A program made the translations under genes and the position numbers. A DNA stretch of 64,000 nt. Origin: Mycoplasmatota bacterium (GTDB taxonomy: Bacteria > Bacillota_I > Bacilli_A > Izemoplasmatales > Hujiaoplasmataceae). Positions 9,734-20,392 of the stretch are shown one piece after another. The notes under the pieces were generated by a model that had not been told where the DNA came from, ran no database searches, and saw only the letters and a list, made by a program, of their open reading frames with translations. The stretch is from positions 1-64,000 of the forward strand of contig JAEIOE010000006.1 of assembly GCA_016342455.1 (NCBI GenBank), in the 5' to 3' direction. Within the stretch, counting starts at the first letter, position 1. The number at the start of each line of letters is the position of its first letter.

Positions 9734-11488
9734 TTATTCACTTAACAAGTTATAATATACACCTTTTAAAGCTACCAATTCATCATGATTACCCATCTCA
9801 ATAATACCATCTTTACCTAAGACAATAATACGGTCTGAGTTTTGAATTGTTGATAATCTATGTGCAATTACGATAGCTGTTTTTTCTTTTACTAAATCAT
9901 CAAAAGCTGATTGAATTAATCTTTCAGTTACATTATCTAACGCACTAGTTGCTTCATCTAAAACAACAATTTTTGGTTTCTTTAAGAATAATCTAGATAT
10001 AGCAATTCTTTGTTTTTGACCACCAGATAACTTAACACCTTTTTCACCAGTATATGTCAAATATCCATCTGGTAAGTCAATGATAAATTCATGTATGTTC
10101 GCTCTTTTTGCTGCAGCTACCACTTCTTCATCACTTGCTTCTGGATTACCATAAAGAATATTATCCTTAAGTGTTCCATAGAATATAAATACATCTTGTT
10201 GAACATGTCCTATTGCTCTTCTAAGAGAGTAAACATCATAGTCTTTGATATTAACCCCGTCAATTGAAATCGATCCTGAGTCCACATCATAGAACCTTGG
10301 AATCAGTTTTGAGATAGTAGATTTTCCTACTCCCGTTTCGCCAATTAACCCAATTTTTTCTCCTGGTTTCACTTCTAAACTAAAATTCTTAAGCACTACT
10401 AAATCACCGTTATTATAAGAAAAGTTAACATTCTCAAACTTAATTCTTCCAGTAGGATTTTCTAGTTTAAGTGCATTTTTATCTGATTTTATCTTAGGTT
10501 CAATTTGCATAATCTTATAGAACTGTTCAAATCCAGCTGTACCTTGTTGGATTTGTTGCATCATTGAAATAAGTCTATTAATTGGTCTTACTAAGAAATT
10601 AATATATAAGAAATAGGTAAATAAATCTACATAATCTATCTTACCAAGATAAACAAATACGCCACCCAATACTAATACTAACAAATTAAGAACTAGAATT
10701 AGAAACTCATTCCCTACGTGGAAAATTGCCATTTCTTTATATGCATCTTTTGAAGAATTTGCATAAGATTCATTTACACCTTGAAATCTTTCTACTTCAA
10801 AATCTTCATTGTTATAAGCTTTAGTAAGTCTTATCCCTGATAAAGAATTCTCGATTTTTGAATTTAATTCTCCGTGCAATTTTCTTACAGATCGTTGTGT
10901 TTCTAATAGTTTCTTTCTTCTCCACCAAGTAAATACAACAATCAATAATACAAAGACAAATAGCATTATCGTTAAGATAAAGTTGATTGTCGATAAGAAA
11001 ATGAATGATCCAATAAAGATAATACCTGAAATAAACAAGTCCTCAGGCACATGATGCGCCATCTCAGAAATATCTCTAAGATGATTTGTAATATAACTCA
11101 TCAATACCCCTGTTTGGAAATCGTCATAGAATTCATAATCTAATTGTTCATATTTTCTAAACAAGTCTTTCCTCATATCTCTTTGAATAAACGTTCCCAT
11201 GATATGTCCGTTATAAGTAACATAAAATGAAAGTCTCGCTCTAAACAAGTAGATAATAAATAAGCCAAGTCCAATATATAAAATCATTCTTAAGCCATCA
11301 TTTGGAATAATAGAATTACCTAATTGAATAACAAAATTAATGTTATCATTTGGAATATAACTATTTAATACTGCTCTTGTAGCTATCGGATATAACAAAT
11401 CTATTACTGACATCCCAAATGCTGATGCTAAATCTAATATGAACACCGTCATATGATTCCTATAATAACTAATAAATTTTTTAACCAT
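9734..11488 (-). CDS. ABC transporter, fused permease/ATP-binding protein (MsbA/LmrA-like)
   Basis: Walker A GETGVGKST, signature LSGGQKQR, VVLDEATSALD; 6-TM N-terminus. Confidence 0.93.
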   Translation of the reverse strand: MVKKFISYYRNHMTVFILDLASAFGMSVIDLLYPIATRAVLNSYIPNDNINFVIQLGNSIIPNDGLRMILYIGLGLFIIYLFRARLSFYVTYNGHIMGTFIQRDMRKDLFRKYEQLDYEFYDDFQTGVLMSYITNHLRDISEMAHHVPEDLFISGIIFIGSFIFLSTINFILTIMLFVFVLLIVVFTWWRRKKLLETQRSVRKLHGELNSKIENSLSGIRLTKAYNNEDFEVERFQGVNESYANSSKDAYKEMAIFHVGNEFLILVLNLLVLVLGGVFVYLGKIDYVDLFTYFLYINFLVRPINRLISMMQQIQQGTAGFEQFYKIMQIEPKIKSDKNALKLENPTGRIKFENVNFSYNNGDLVVLKNFSLEVKPGEKIGLIGETGVGKSTISKLIPRFYDVDSGSISIDGVNIKDYDVYSLRRAIGHVQQDVFIFYGTLKDNILYGNPEASDEEVVAAAKRANIHEFIIDLPDGYLTYTGEKGVKLSGGQKQRIAISRLFLKKPKIVVLDEATSALDNVTERLIQSAFDDLVKEKTAIVIAHRLSTIQNSDRIIVLGKDGIIEMGNHDELVALKGVYYNLLSE

Positions 11489-12875
11489 ACACTACCTCTT
11501 CTTCTGAACTCTTAGTAAGATTTCTAAGTTTAATTTTTTCTAATCTTGAAATGATATATATCGTAGCTATCAACATAACCGTCCCTTTAAATATGGAACT
11601 AATGTTAATCGCCCACCAAATTCCCGTTTCTAACAGTGTCGCAGATAAAATAATTGCTAAAGGTATTCTTATTACGTTACCAATAATACCGTTTGCAGAT
11701 GGAACAGCACTTTTACCCAAACCATAAAACAACCCGGTTCCTACCGCTTCAATCATCATGAATATCTGTGATAAACTTATAATACGTATATATTTAGCTC
11801 CATGTGCTACCGCTTCTGGATCATCCATAAAAATCCTCATAAGCCATTCTGCTTTGAAATATAATAAAGCTGTAACTAAAACAGAATAAGGAATTAAAAT
11901 AGCTGATATGTATATAATCCCTTTTTTTACTCTCTCTAGTTGATTAGCGGCTATATTTTGACCAACAAAGACTGTAATTGCGGCTTGAAATCCTCCGCCA
12001 ATCATCCAGGTTAACTGTTCAACCTGAGATCCAATTCTCTGAGCACCTAGTATTGCATCTCCAAACTTCACAATCATCACTCCAATATAAATTGAAATGC
12101 CAGTAAATAATATGGAATGTACGAACGTAGGGAAGCCAATTCTCGCTATTTGTTTCATTGCTTTCAAATTGAAATTTTTTAAATTAAATATTTTAATGCT
12201 TGGATTATGCGTTTTGTATACAATGATAAATATAATCAAAGTTACAAATTGCGAAATAACTGTAGCTATCGCCGCTCCTTGTATACCCATTCTAAACACT
12301 AATATAAATAAAGGGTCCATAATGATATTCAATATAAACCCTATTGCTAAAATAATTAAATTAATCTTTGTTTGGCCTAAGCCTTCATTAATAGAAGCAA
12401 ATCCGTTATTTAAGAACTGGAAAAATATAAAGCCTCCTACTATAGGAGCGTACATCAAAGCATAATTTACAATGTTTTGATTATCTAAATTAAATATAGC
12501 AAGAAATTCTTCTTTAAATATTAGGATTGTCGCTGATACAAATAAACCAAGAAAAAACTGCATCAAAATACCGTTCGTAGCGTAAGTATCAATATCATCT
12601 ATTCTATTTTTACCAACTGAATGACTAATTTTAACGCTTGTACCTATTTTAGAAATTAAAATAAATCCAAAAGATAACCAAAGCATATAAGAGACAGTAC
12701 CCACTGCAGTGACTGCATCCGACTCTATTAAACCTATTTGATCTACTCTACCAATCCAAAACATATCGGTCAGGTTATATGCCATTTGAGATATTGCAGT
12801 TAATAACACGGGCAATGCTACTAGCAAAAGCTTTTTAAGGATTGATCCTTCTGTCAAATTAAATACTTTTTTCAT
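11481..12875 (-). CDS. MATE family efflux transporter
   Basis: MATE architecture; ALPVLLTAISQMAYNLTDMFWIG start. Confidence 0.92.
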   Translation of the reverse strand: MKKVFNLTEGSILKKLLLVALPVLLTAISQMAYNLTDMFWIGRVDQIGLIESDAVTAVGTVSYMLWLSFGFILISKIGTSVKISHSVGKNRIDDIDTYATNGILMQFFLGLFVSATILIFKEEFLAIFNLDNQNIVNYALMYAPIVGGFIFFQFLNNGFASINEGLGQTKINLIILAIGFILNIIMDPLFILVFRMGIQGAAIATVISQFVTLIIFIIVYKTHNPSIKIFNLKNFNLKAMKQIARIGFPTFVHSILFTGISIYIGVMIVKFGDAILGAQRIGSQVEQLTWMIGGGFQAAITVFVGQNIAANQLERVKKGIIYISAILIPYSVLVTALLYFKAEWLMRIFMDDPEAVAHGAKYIRIISLSQIFMMIEAVGTGLFYGLGKSAVPSANGIIGNVIRIPLAIILSATLLETGIWWAINISSIFKGTVMLIATIYIISRLEKIKLRNLTKSSEEEVVYG

Positions 12876-12890
12876 GTTTTTCCTCTAAAA

Positions 12891-12913
12891 AGAAACTTCA
12901 GATTGAAGTTTCT
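12891..12913 (-). terminator. Hairpin between MATE gene and HD-domain gene
   Basis: AGAAACTTCA-gat-TGAAGTTTCT. Confidence 0.55.
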
Positions 12914-12924
12914 TCCATCTATAT

Positions 12925-13497
12925 TTATTCTTCTAAGAAATATGTTGCTTCCATATCCGCGGTTGATAACGCAAACGCGAGTGGAAATTTACTAAATGCC
13001 TGACTAACATTATTGATATTATCTTTATCCGTGAATCCCATATGATATCTAATGGCAAACGCTTCTTCTCTACTTAACTTCATGAATCCAGAAATAATAT
13101 ATACTGATTTCTCGCCATGACCATAAGGTAGTTCATCATTAAAATCATAACTAGGCACCTTATTCCATTTACCTGAATCATCTTTTACATTTCTAAATGA
13201 TTTTTTATACACATTAACCTTGCATAAATCATGTAACAAAGCTACTATCGCTATTGATTCATCACTTACATTAAGGTTATACACTTCTTTAACTCTTGGT
13301 CTGTCTAGATAATCCTTTAAACATTTATAAACGTTTATTGAGTGTTCTAACAAGCCCTCAGGCTTTGACAAATGATATCTTGTAGAAGCTGGCGCTTCAA
13401 AAAAATCACTTTTACTAGATAATAAAAAATCTAATAGTTCTGCTGAACCGGCTCTCGTAATAAATTTCTTATAAATAGTTAAGAACTCTTCCTTCAT
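12925..13497 (-). CDS. HD-domain hydrolase
   Basis: LLEHSINVYKCL ... ALLHDLCKVNVY ... YHMGFTD. Confidence 0.8.
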   Translation of the reverse strand: MKEEFLTIYKKFITRAGSAELLDFLLSSKSDFFEAPASTRYHLSKPEGLLEHSINVYKCLKDYLDRPRVKEVYNLNVSDESIAIVALLHDLCKVNVYKKSFRNVKDDSGKWNKVPSYDFNDELPYGHGEKSVYIISGFMKLSREEAFAIRYHMGFTDKDNINNVSQAFSKFPLAFALSTADMEATYFLEE

Positions 13498-13929
13498 TTA
13501 AAGCACCGTCCCATAAACAGCAGTACATTCAACATCATATGTCTTATCTTTATAATTAACAGGTAACGTTACATCAACCACTTCTAGTACTTGATATATT
13601 GTGTTGTCGCTTAAATCCTTAATTTGTTGATTCACTTCAAAACTATTTTCTTCTTTACTACCATAGAAAACCAAAATATCATCTTCAATATATCTTTTTG
13701 CATGTCTAGACATAAAACCATCAAACAGTTTTACTCTTATTTTGCTATCTAGCAAAACAAAGCGATAAGGATTTTCTAAATTGAATCTGTGTTTCAATTT
13801 ATCTTTTTTCACTTGTTTTTCGGCACTTGTTACAACATGGTTGTATTCTTTTTTTGCTGCATTAGAAATTTCAATACCTAAGTCTTTTAATCTAACAGAT
13901 AAACTTCTTTTTTCACTCATTTTATTCAC
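13498..13929 (-). CDS. Hypothetical protein
   Basis: 143 aa ORF in the minus-strand gene series; no recognised motif. Confidence 0.65.
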   Translation of the reverse strand: MNKMSEKRSLSVRLKDLGIEISNAAKKEYNHVVTSAEKQVKKDKLKHRFNLENPYRFVLLDSKIRVKLFDGFMSRHAKRYIEDDILVFYGSKEENSFEVNQQIKDLSDNTIYQVLEVVDVTLPVNYKDKTYDVECTAVYGTVL

Positions 13930-13933
13930 CTTC

Positions 13934-15292
13934 CTAATTTAATTCCAAAAGTGTTATGCTCTCAACCGATGCGGTATTTGGGAACATATCAATTGGTGTT
14001 ATTGATTTGATCTTATATTTATTTCCGAGTTTACTTATATCTTTTGCTAATGTTGATGGATTACATGAAACATATACGATTTGTTTTGGTAATGTTTTTG
14101 CTAAAGCGGCAATCACTAGTGGTGCTAACCCGCTTCTTGGTGGATCCAATAATACAACATTAGGTTTAATTCCCTTATTAATTAGTTTCGGCATAGCTGA
14201 TTCAACATGTTCTGCTATAAACTCAACATTTTCAATGTTATTTAGTCTCGCATTCTCAATAGCGTCCTTAATCGAAGCTTCCGAATAATCTATCCCATAT
14301 ACCTTCTTAGCGACTTTAGATAATAAGATACTAGTGATACCTATTCCTGAATATAAATCAAATACAATAGAATCTGGACCTATATCAGCCATATCTATTA
14401 TCTTCTCATACATTTTTTCCATTTGGACTGTATTTAACTGATGAAAAGCGTCTGGAGATATCTTTACTTTTAAGTCTTGGAATTCGTCTTCAATCCACAT
14501 CTCGCCAGCTAATAGATATAATCTATCCGATATTACTAAATTACTCTTTGGATTATTGACAGAATAAGTAACTGATTTAACATTAGAAATAGTTGAAATA
14601 ATTTCTCTACCTATTTTCTTTAAATCTTCTTTGTATTCTCTCACTATAATAGTAACGGAAGCGCTATTCGTTTTTTCTAAGTATCTTGTAACTAGAAAAA
14701 CTAGAATACCATCTGGATTCGCTGAATCATTTGCTTTATAACCATTATCGTTTAATAATTTAACAACTCTACTGTTTATTCTATTTATTTGCTTGTGATG
14801 CACAATACATTCTTCAATTTGAACAAAATGATTTGACTCAGGCTTATAAAAGCCTACAGCTAAACCAAATTTTGTATTCCTAAATGGCATTTGAGATTTA
14901 TTACGATATTTATAAGGATCGTCCATCCCAATTGTTTTCTTAATATCCAATTCTTCTACGTTATAGTCTGTATAACGTTTAAATGACTGTTTAATAATGC
15001 TCTGCTTAATTTTTAGTTGTTCTTTATACTCAATATGCTGCATATGACAACTACCACAGTCTTCATAGTATTTACAAGGAGGATCCATTCTTTTCGTAGA
15101 AGTCCTCATTATCTTAACTATTCTTCCTATTGCATACTTATCAGCAACAAAAGTAACTTCACAAGCTACTTTTTCTTTTACAATGGCACCGGGAACGAAT
15201 ACTAAGGTTTTATTGTAATAACCTACGCCTTCTCCGTTAATGCCTTGTTTTCTGATATCTAATTTTATTTGATCTCCAATTACTAATTTCAT
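13934..15292 (-). CDS. 23S rRNA (uracil-5-)-methyltransferase, RlmD/RlmCD-like (copy 1)
   Basis: TRAM domain; Fe-S cluster Cys CKYYEDCGSCHMQH; SAM motif VFDLYSGIGITSI; LLDPPRSGL; VYVSCNPSTLAKD. Confidence 0.93.
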   Translation of the reverse strand: MKLVIGDQIKLDIRKQGINGEGVGYYNKTLVFVPGAIVKEKVACEVTFVADKYAIGRIVKIMRTSTKRMDPPCKYYEDCGSCHMQHIEYKEQLKIKQSIIKQSFKRYTDYNVEELDIKKTIGMDDPYKYRNKSQMPFRNTKFGLAVGFYKPESNHFVQIEECIVHHKQINRINSRVVKLLNDNGYKANDSANPDGILVFLVTRYLEKTNSASVTIIVREYKEDLKKIGREIISTISNVKSVTYSVNNPKSNLVISDRLYLLAGEMWIEDEFQDLKVKISPDAFHQLNTVQMEKMYEKIIDMADIGPDSIVFDLYSGIGITSILLSKVAKKVYGIDYSEASIKDAIENARLNNIENVEFIAEHVESAMPKLINKGIKPNVVLLDPPRSGLAPLVIAALAKTLPKQIVYVSCNPSTLAKDISKLGNKYKIKSITPIDMFPNTASVESITLLELN

Positions 15293-15340
15293 AATACCAC
15301 CATTCTAATTATAACACTAAAGATACAAAAATGAAATAAA

Positions 15341-15361
15341 TGAGACAGCTTATCTGTCTCA
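15341..15361 (-). terminator. Rho-independent terminator of the FlaA1/CapD-like gene
   Basis: TGAGACAG-cttat-CTGTCTCA overlapping the stop codon. Confidence 0.65.
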
Positions 15362-17224
15362 TTTTTTAATTGTATAGGATGTTACATATTTTTGTACTAA
15401 TTCTTTTACTTGTTGATTGGTCAAATCTTCAAATCCATCAACAATCTCTTTTACATCGCACTCTACATTTTCTGCTTGAGTGATCTTTTCGATAAAGATT
15501 TTTTCATTATCTGTTTTGATATGTCCATTATTTTTATCTACTAATAATTCTTCGTACAATTTCTCACCTGGTCTTAATCCGGTCACATTAATTTTTATGT
15601 CTTCGTGAGGTTTCATACCAGATAATCTAATCATTTTCTCAGCTAAATCATAAATCCTAACTGGGTCCCCCATATCAAGAATGAATATTTCTCCACCTTT
15701 AGCGTAAGTTCCTGATTGTAAAATTAAACTAACAGCCTCTGGTATTGTCATAAAATAACGAGTAATATCTTTATGAGTTACAGTTACCGGACCACCATTT
15801 TCAATTTGGCGTCTAAATAACGGAACTACTGAACCGTTACTTCCTAGAACATTCCCAAATCTAACTGCTGAATAATTTGTTTCTGATTTTGAATTGATAC
15901 ATTGAATGATCATTTCAGCGAAGCGTTTCGTAGCTCCCATTACGTTTGTAGGCCTTACTGCTTTATCTGAAGAAACTAAAACTACTTTTTCTACCTTATA
16001 TATATCTGATAATGAACAAACATTATAGGTTCCTAATATATTTGTTCTAACAGCTTCTACTGAAGAATCTTCCATTAAAGGAACGTGCTTATAAGCTGCT
16101 GCGTGGAAAACTAATTCAGGTTTATAATTTTTAAATAGTTTATCTAATCTTTCATAATTATAAACAGAACCGATTTGTAACTCAAAATCAATTGAATCTA
16201 TATCTTTTTTGGTCATTGCGTGATTTAATTCAGTCTGTAAATCATACACACCGTTTTCGTATATATCAAACAACAATAATTTTTTAGGTTTAAATTTTAT
16301 AATTTGTCTTACCAATTCAGAACCGATAGAACCTCCAGCACCTGTTACCAATACTCTTTTTCCAGAGATAAAGTCTTTGATTCCTTTATTATCTAATTTA
16401 ACAATTTCTCTTGATAATAAATCTTCTACTCTTACTTCTTGAAGTTTTTTGCTTGGAGCATCTTTCTTTAAATTTTTGAACTTTGGAAGACGCTTAATAG
16501 TAACCGCTCTTTTCGCTACTATCTGAATTATTTCTTGAAAACGCTCATTTGTAATATTCGCAATACAAATGATTACCTCTTCAATACCATAATTATCTAT
16601 TATATGTGGAACTTCTTTAATTGGTCCCAAAATAGGGAATCCAGCCATTATATTTCCGATTTTATTTTCATCGTCATCAACATAAGCTATTGGGTTATTA
16701 TAAACTTCTAGGTTATTTCTTATTTCATCAAGAACAAGTTTCCCACCAGCTCCAGCACCTATTAGTAAGGTTCTTTTACCAGATAAATATATTTTTTTTG
16801 GAGATAAATATCTTAAAAAACGTTTGATTATTCTCGGCAATACCATTACAAATACTTCAAATACGTTTGTAAACAATAAACATATTTCTGGAATAAAATT
16901 AAAATTTGGTATTGCAATAGATATCACCGCAATGATAATATTCCCTATTGTCACTGCTAGAGCTAATTTAAATACTTCGTCAAATCCTGCGTTTTGAAAC
17001 ACCAAACGATATACTTGAGAAAATATGTTTACCATAAGTTTAATTACGATCACTACTGGTAAAACATAAAGTGCCATTCTGCGATCAAATCCTGAAACGT
17101 GAGATATAGATAGCGCAGCTATTGCTATACCATATGTTAAACAAATAGCAAAGATATCATATAGAATCATTTGCCATGTTTTCATTTTTCCAACTTTATC
17201 AAAAAAAGTAGCTTTTGGTGTCAT
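15359..17224 (-). CDS. Membrane-anchored polysaccharide biosynthesis nucleotide-sugar dehydratase/epimerase (CapD/FlaA1/PglF-like)
   Basis: N-terminal TM region; Rossmann GAGAGGKLVLDEI and VLVTGAGGSIGSELVRQI; SSDKAVRPTNVMGATKR. Confidence 0.93.
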   Translation of the reverse strand: MTPKATFFDKVGKMKTWQMILYDIFAICLTYGIAIAALSISHVSGFDRRMALYVLPVVIVIKLMVNIFSQVYRLVFQNAGFDEVFKLALAVTIGNIIIAVISIAIPNFNFIPEICLLFTNVFEVFVMVLPRIIKRFLRYLSPKKIYLSGKRTLLIGAGAGGKLVLDEIRNNLEVYNNPIAYVDDDENKIGNIMAGFPILGPIKEVPHIIDNYGIEEVIICIANITNERFQEIIQIVAKRAVTIKRLPKFKNLKKDAPSKKLQEVRVEDLLSREIVKLDNKGIKDFISGKRVLVTGAGGSIGSELVRQIIKFKPKKLLLFDIYENGVYDLQTELNHAMTKKDIDSIDFELQIGSVYNYERLDKLFKNYKPELVFHAAAYKHVPLMEDSSVEAVRTNILGTYNVCSLSDIYKVEKVVLVSSDKAVRPTNVMGATKRFAEMIIQCINSKSETNYSAVRFGNVLGSNGSVVPLFRRQIENGGPVTVTHKDITRYFMTIPEAVSLILQSGTYAKGGEIFILDMGDPVRIYDLAEKMIRLSGMKPHEDIKINVTGLRPGEKLYEELLVDKNNGHIKTDNEKIFIEKITQAENVECDVKEIVDGFEDLTNQQVKELVQKYVTSYTIKK

Positions 17225-17302
17225 TATTTATACCCCCGCTGAAGAATTAGCATATAAATTTTAACATAATTAAAGCACTTTTTCAATCTATTACTAACAA
17301 TT

Positions 17303-17329
17303 AAAAAAGGGTTACAGAGAACCCTTTTT
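17303..17329 (-). terminator. Rho-independent terminator of the histidine kinase gene
   Basis: AAAAAGGGTT-acagag-AACCCTTTTT. Confidence 0.75.
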
Positions 17330-18884
17330 AATTATTATAAATATCAAAGTAAAATTCAATACCATTTTCAGTGTTAATCACACCGTAATCATAGCTCATA
17401 ATATCTAGAATTGTTCGACAAATTGACAAGCCCAGTCCTTGACCACCATAACTTCTCGTTCTCGCTTTATCAACTTTATAGAAGCTTTCCCAAATATGTG
17501 AGATATCTTCCTCTGGAATATTAGGTCCAGTATTAAACACCGATACTCTAATGTAGTTATTTTCTTTCTCCGTTACAGATATCTTTATAGATTTCAAATC
17601 ATCCACGTGATTAATTGCATTATTAATGAAATTTGTTAATACAGTTTGTAAATTATTGTAATCAGAATTAACAATGATCTCTTTAGAATCTAGTTCACAT
17701 ACAATGCCATTTTCTTCAAAAATTAAATTAAACAGTTTTTTTGTTTCGCTGATTAATTCGTGTAAATTCATTTCACCATAAACAAATTGTTTATTTCCAC
17801 TTTCTAATTGCGAAACATTTAATAATTCTTTTACTAGGTTATCCATTTTATTTGTTTCATCTAAAATGATATTTAAATATTCTTCTTTTGTTTCTCCATC
17901 AATATCAGGAATTTTAAGTGCTTCCGTGTATCCCATAATTAGAGTTAGCGGAGTCTTTAACTCATGGCTTGCATTAGCGATAAATTCTTTACGCATTTTA
18001 TCCACATCTGTTTTATGTAGTATCTCTTTAGCCAGTTTCACATTAGATAATTTTAATTCATTAATATTTTCTTCTAATTGCGAGCTCATCTGATTAATAC
18101 TGTTACCTAAATCCTCATATTCATCATCTGTTTTTATGGTGACTCGAGTTGAGAAATTTAATTTTGCAATTTCTTGAGCAATTTTATTAATTTGCAAGAT
18201 TGGGTTTGTAAAAGAGTAACTAATAAAATACATAATGATAAATGATAATACCATAAAGAAGAATCCAACTATAATCGTAAAAGAGTTAAAAATCTTAATG
18301 GAATCATGTATGGATTGGAACGTAACAGTCATAACATAATATATATCGTTTTCTCCGTCAATTGTTCTAGAAACACAAAGAGCAGCTACTTGAGTATCTT
18401 CACCACTATAATTATAATCTGATTGAATATCCATTAAATAAGCACTGTATACACCATCTGATAAATTAGGTACTTCCGTTGCATAACTCGCTTCATCATT
18501 GATACTTTGGCTATTGAAATCATAAATGATTCTTCCCAAAACACCTTCAGGAATACTAAATCTATTTCCATATAGTCTTTCAAATACGCTAGGCATTTCT
18601 TGAAAATTGGTCCAAATATAGTTTTCATCAAAATCGGCTATTTGTTCTAATATTTGAATATCAATATTATTAACATTCTCTATTTCCTGTAGATCATAAC
18701 TTAAACTAGAACTTTCTAAATCCAAGGCTTTCACATCACTAAAAACCTCAACTAGTGAGGCTTTTCTGTTTGTAACATAATAATTTTCTAAAAAAGAATT
18801 ATTTAGTAGGATCAAACCTGCAATAAAAGCCAAAATTATTCCGTAAACAATAAGGAATAATTTGGATCTAATTGAGGATTTCAT
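17328..18884 (-). CDS. Sensor histidine kinase (HAMP, HisKA, HATPase_c)
   Basis: FIANASHELKTPLTLIMGYTEAL H-box; GGQGLGLSICRTI G-box. Confidence 0.95.
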   Translation of the reverse strand: MKSSIRSKLFLIVYGIILAFIAGLILLNNSFLENYYVTNRKASLVEVFSDVKALDLESSSLSYDLQEIENVNNIDIQILEQIADFDENYIWTNFQEMPSVFERLYGNRFSIPEGVLGRIIYDFNSQSINDEASYATEVPNLSDGVYSAYLMDIQSDYNYSGEDTQVAALCVSRTIDGENDIYYVMTVTFQSIHDSIKIFNSFTIIVGFFFMVLSFIIMYFISYSFTNPILQINKIAQEIAKLNFSTRVTIKTDDEYEDLGNSINQMSSQLEENINELKLSNVKLAKEILHKTDVDKMRKEFIANASHELKTPLTLIMGYTEALKIPDIDGETKEEYLNIILDETNKMDNLVKELLNVSQLESGNKQFVYGEMNLHELISETKKLFNLIFEENGIVCELDSKEIIVNSDYNNLQTVLTNFINNAINHVDDLKSIKISVTEKENNYIRVSVFNTGPNIPEEDISHIWESFYKVDKARTRSYGGQGLGLSICRTILDIMSYDYGVINTENGIEFYFDIYNN

Positions 18885-19557
18885 TTTCCGAGTCTAGTCT
18901 ATACCCAATACTTCTAACTGTAGAAATATAATAAGAATAATTACTTAATTTAGCTCTAAGTTGTTTAATATGAGTATCTACTGTTCTTAAATCACCAAAA
19001 TAATCATAATTCCATACTGCATTTAAGATTTTATCTCTTGAAAGAGCAATCCCTTTGTTATCAATAAAGAATTTAAGTAATTCGTATTCTTTTGGTGTTA
19101 ACACTATTTTTTCTTCGTTAATATATACTTCTCTAGCAGCGAGATCCATTTTGATAACTCCAAAGTTTACTTCTTCATGAACTCTTTTATCTTTTTTCAA
19201 TAACTTATTCACTCTAGCCATTAATACACTTGGCGAGAAAGGTTTTGTTACATAATCATCTGCCCCTAATTTAAATCCTTTTAATTGATCATATTCTTCT
19301 GATCTAGCTGTTAACATAATGATTGGTGTATTTAAATAATCTCTAATACGTTCTAAAACGTACCACCCATCATACTTCGGCATCATAACATCCAAAATAA
19401 TCAAATCAACTTTTTGACTTGATTCAAATAGTATATCAAGCGCTTCTTCGCCATCTGCGGCTTCAATTACGCTATAATCTTGTCTTTTCAAAAAGTCAGA
19501 TACCAATCTTCTGATTCTGAACTCATCATCAACAACTAAAACATATGTATTTCTCAT
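18868..19557 (-). CDS. OmpR/PhoB-family response regulator
   Basis: Receiver VLVVDDEFRIR, DLIILDVMMPKYDG; winged-helix C-terminus; overlaps the HK gene by 17 bp. Confidence 0.95.
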   Translation of the reverse strand: MRNTYVLVVDDEFRIRRLVSDFLKRQDYSVIEAADGEEALDILFESSQKVDLIILDVMMPKYDGWYVLERIRDYLNTPIIMLTARSEEYDQLKGFKLGADDYVTKPFSPSVLMARVNKLLKKDKRVHEEVNFGVIKMDLAAREVYINEEKIVLTPKEYELLKFFIDNKGIALSRDKILNAVWNYDYFGDLRTVDTHIKQLRAKLSNYSYYISTVRSIGYRLDSENEILN

Positions 19558-19584
19558 ATTGACATCACATTCCCTTCAAAGAAA

Positions 19585-19635
19585 AATTCAATATATTGTT
19601 CCTGAGGTAGGGGGATAGGATTGATATATTGAATT
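19585..19635. other. Long inverted repeat, 12-bp perfect arms, in the leader of the response regulator gene
   Basis: AATTCAATATAT (19585-19596) and ATATATTGAATT (19624-19635). Confidence 0.7.
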
Positions 19636-19687
19636 AGATTTATTATATTAAACAAATATGAACTTATTGTGATAAAACCATGTAATT

Positions 19688-20380
19688 TTAACTAAGAATT
19701 ACCGAATTATTAAATAATTTATCGGCAATCTCTTTAGAAAATGACGTTTTAACAACATCATAAGCTCTTAATAAATTGCTCATTCTAAAATCATGAATAT
19801 CAGAAGCAACAAAATCCACTAGATTATTCTTGATTGCTTTTAGAACGAATTTTTTTACTTTTCTACCATAATCTCCTGTTAATGATGAAGCGTTTAATTG
19901 AATCAACGCTCCCATTCTTTTTAAATAGGCATAACTATTCAAATCATTTAGATATGGATAACGCTCTGGATGAGCAATGATTGGCAAATAGCCCTTCGCA
20001 GTTAGGTTATGAACAGCTTCTGCAATATCTTCATCCTCTTCAAATAGAGAAAACTCAATTAAAACATATTTAGAATTTCCCAGCGGTTTCGTTAAACCAC
20101 TTTCTAAATCTCTAAGTGTGTGGATATTATAATATATTTCATTCCCTAAATATAAATTTACTTTCAAGCCTTGTTTCTCTATTTCTTCTTTTAAACTATT
20201 AAAACCCTCGATGTTTTCCTTTACCGGAGACAAATACCCTCTTTGCTTAAAATAATGAGGTGTTACAAAAACATCTGTAACACCCTGAGTTATTTCTTCT
20301 TTAATTAAATCAATTGAAGTTTGCATATCGGGTGATCCATCATCAACACAAGGTAATATATGTGTATGTATATCAATCAC
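19688..20380 (-). CDS. cpsB: CpsB/CapC-type PHP-family tyrosine-protein phosphatase
   Basis: MIDIHTHILPCVDDGSPD ... TPHYFK ... IAHPERY ... ASDIHDFRMSN. Confidence 0.92.
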   Translation of the reverse strand: MIDIHTHILPCVDDGSPDMQTSIDLIKEEITQGVTDVFVTPHYFKQRGYLSPVKENIEGFNSLKEEIEKQGLKVNLYLGNEIYYNIHTLRDLESGLTKPLGNSKYVLIEFSLFEEDEDIAEAVHNLTAKGYLPIIAHPERYPYLNDLNSYAYLKRMGALIQLNASSLTGDYGRKVKKFVLKAIKNNLVDFVASDIHDFRMSNLLRAYDVVKTSFSKEIADKLFNNSVILS

Positions 20381-20392
20381 TTAATAACACCT

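Noticed and set aside
12097-12465. Plus-strand ORF of 122 aa inside the MATE gene (also 13956-14288, 45920-46357, 59550-59897, 45179-45505)
   Set aside because: Fully antisense to strongly supported minus-strand genes; no family motifs or convincing RBS. Expected by-products of composition.
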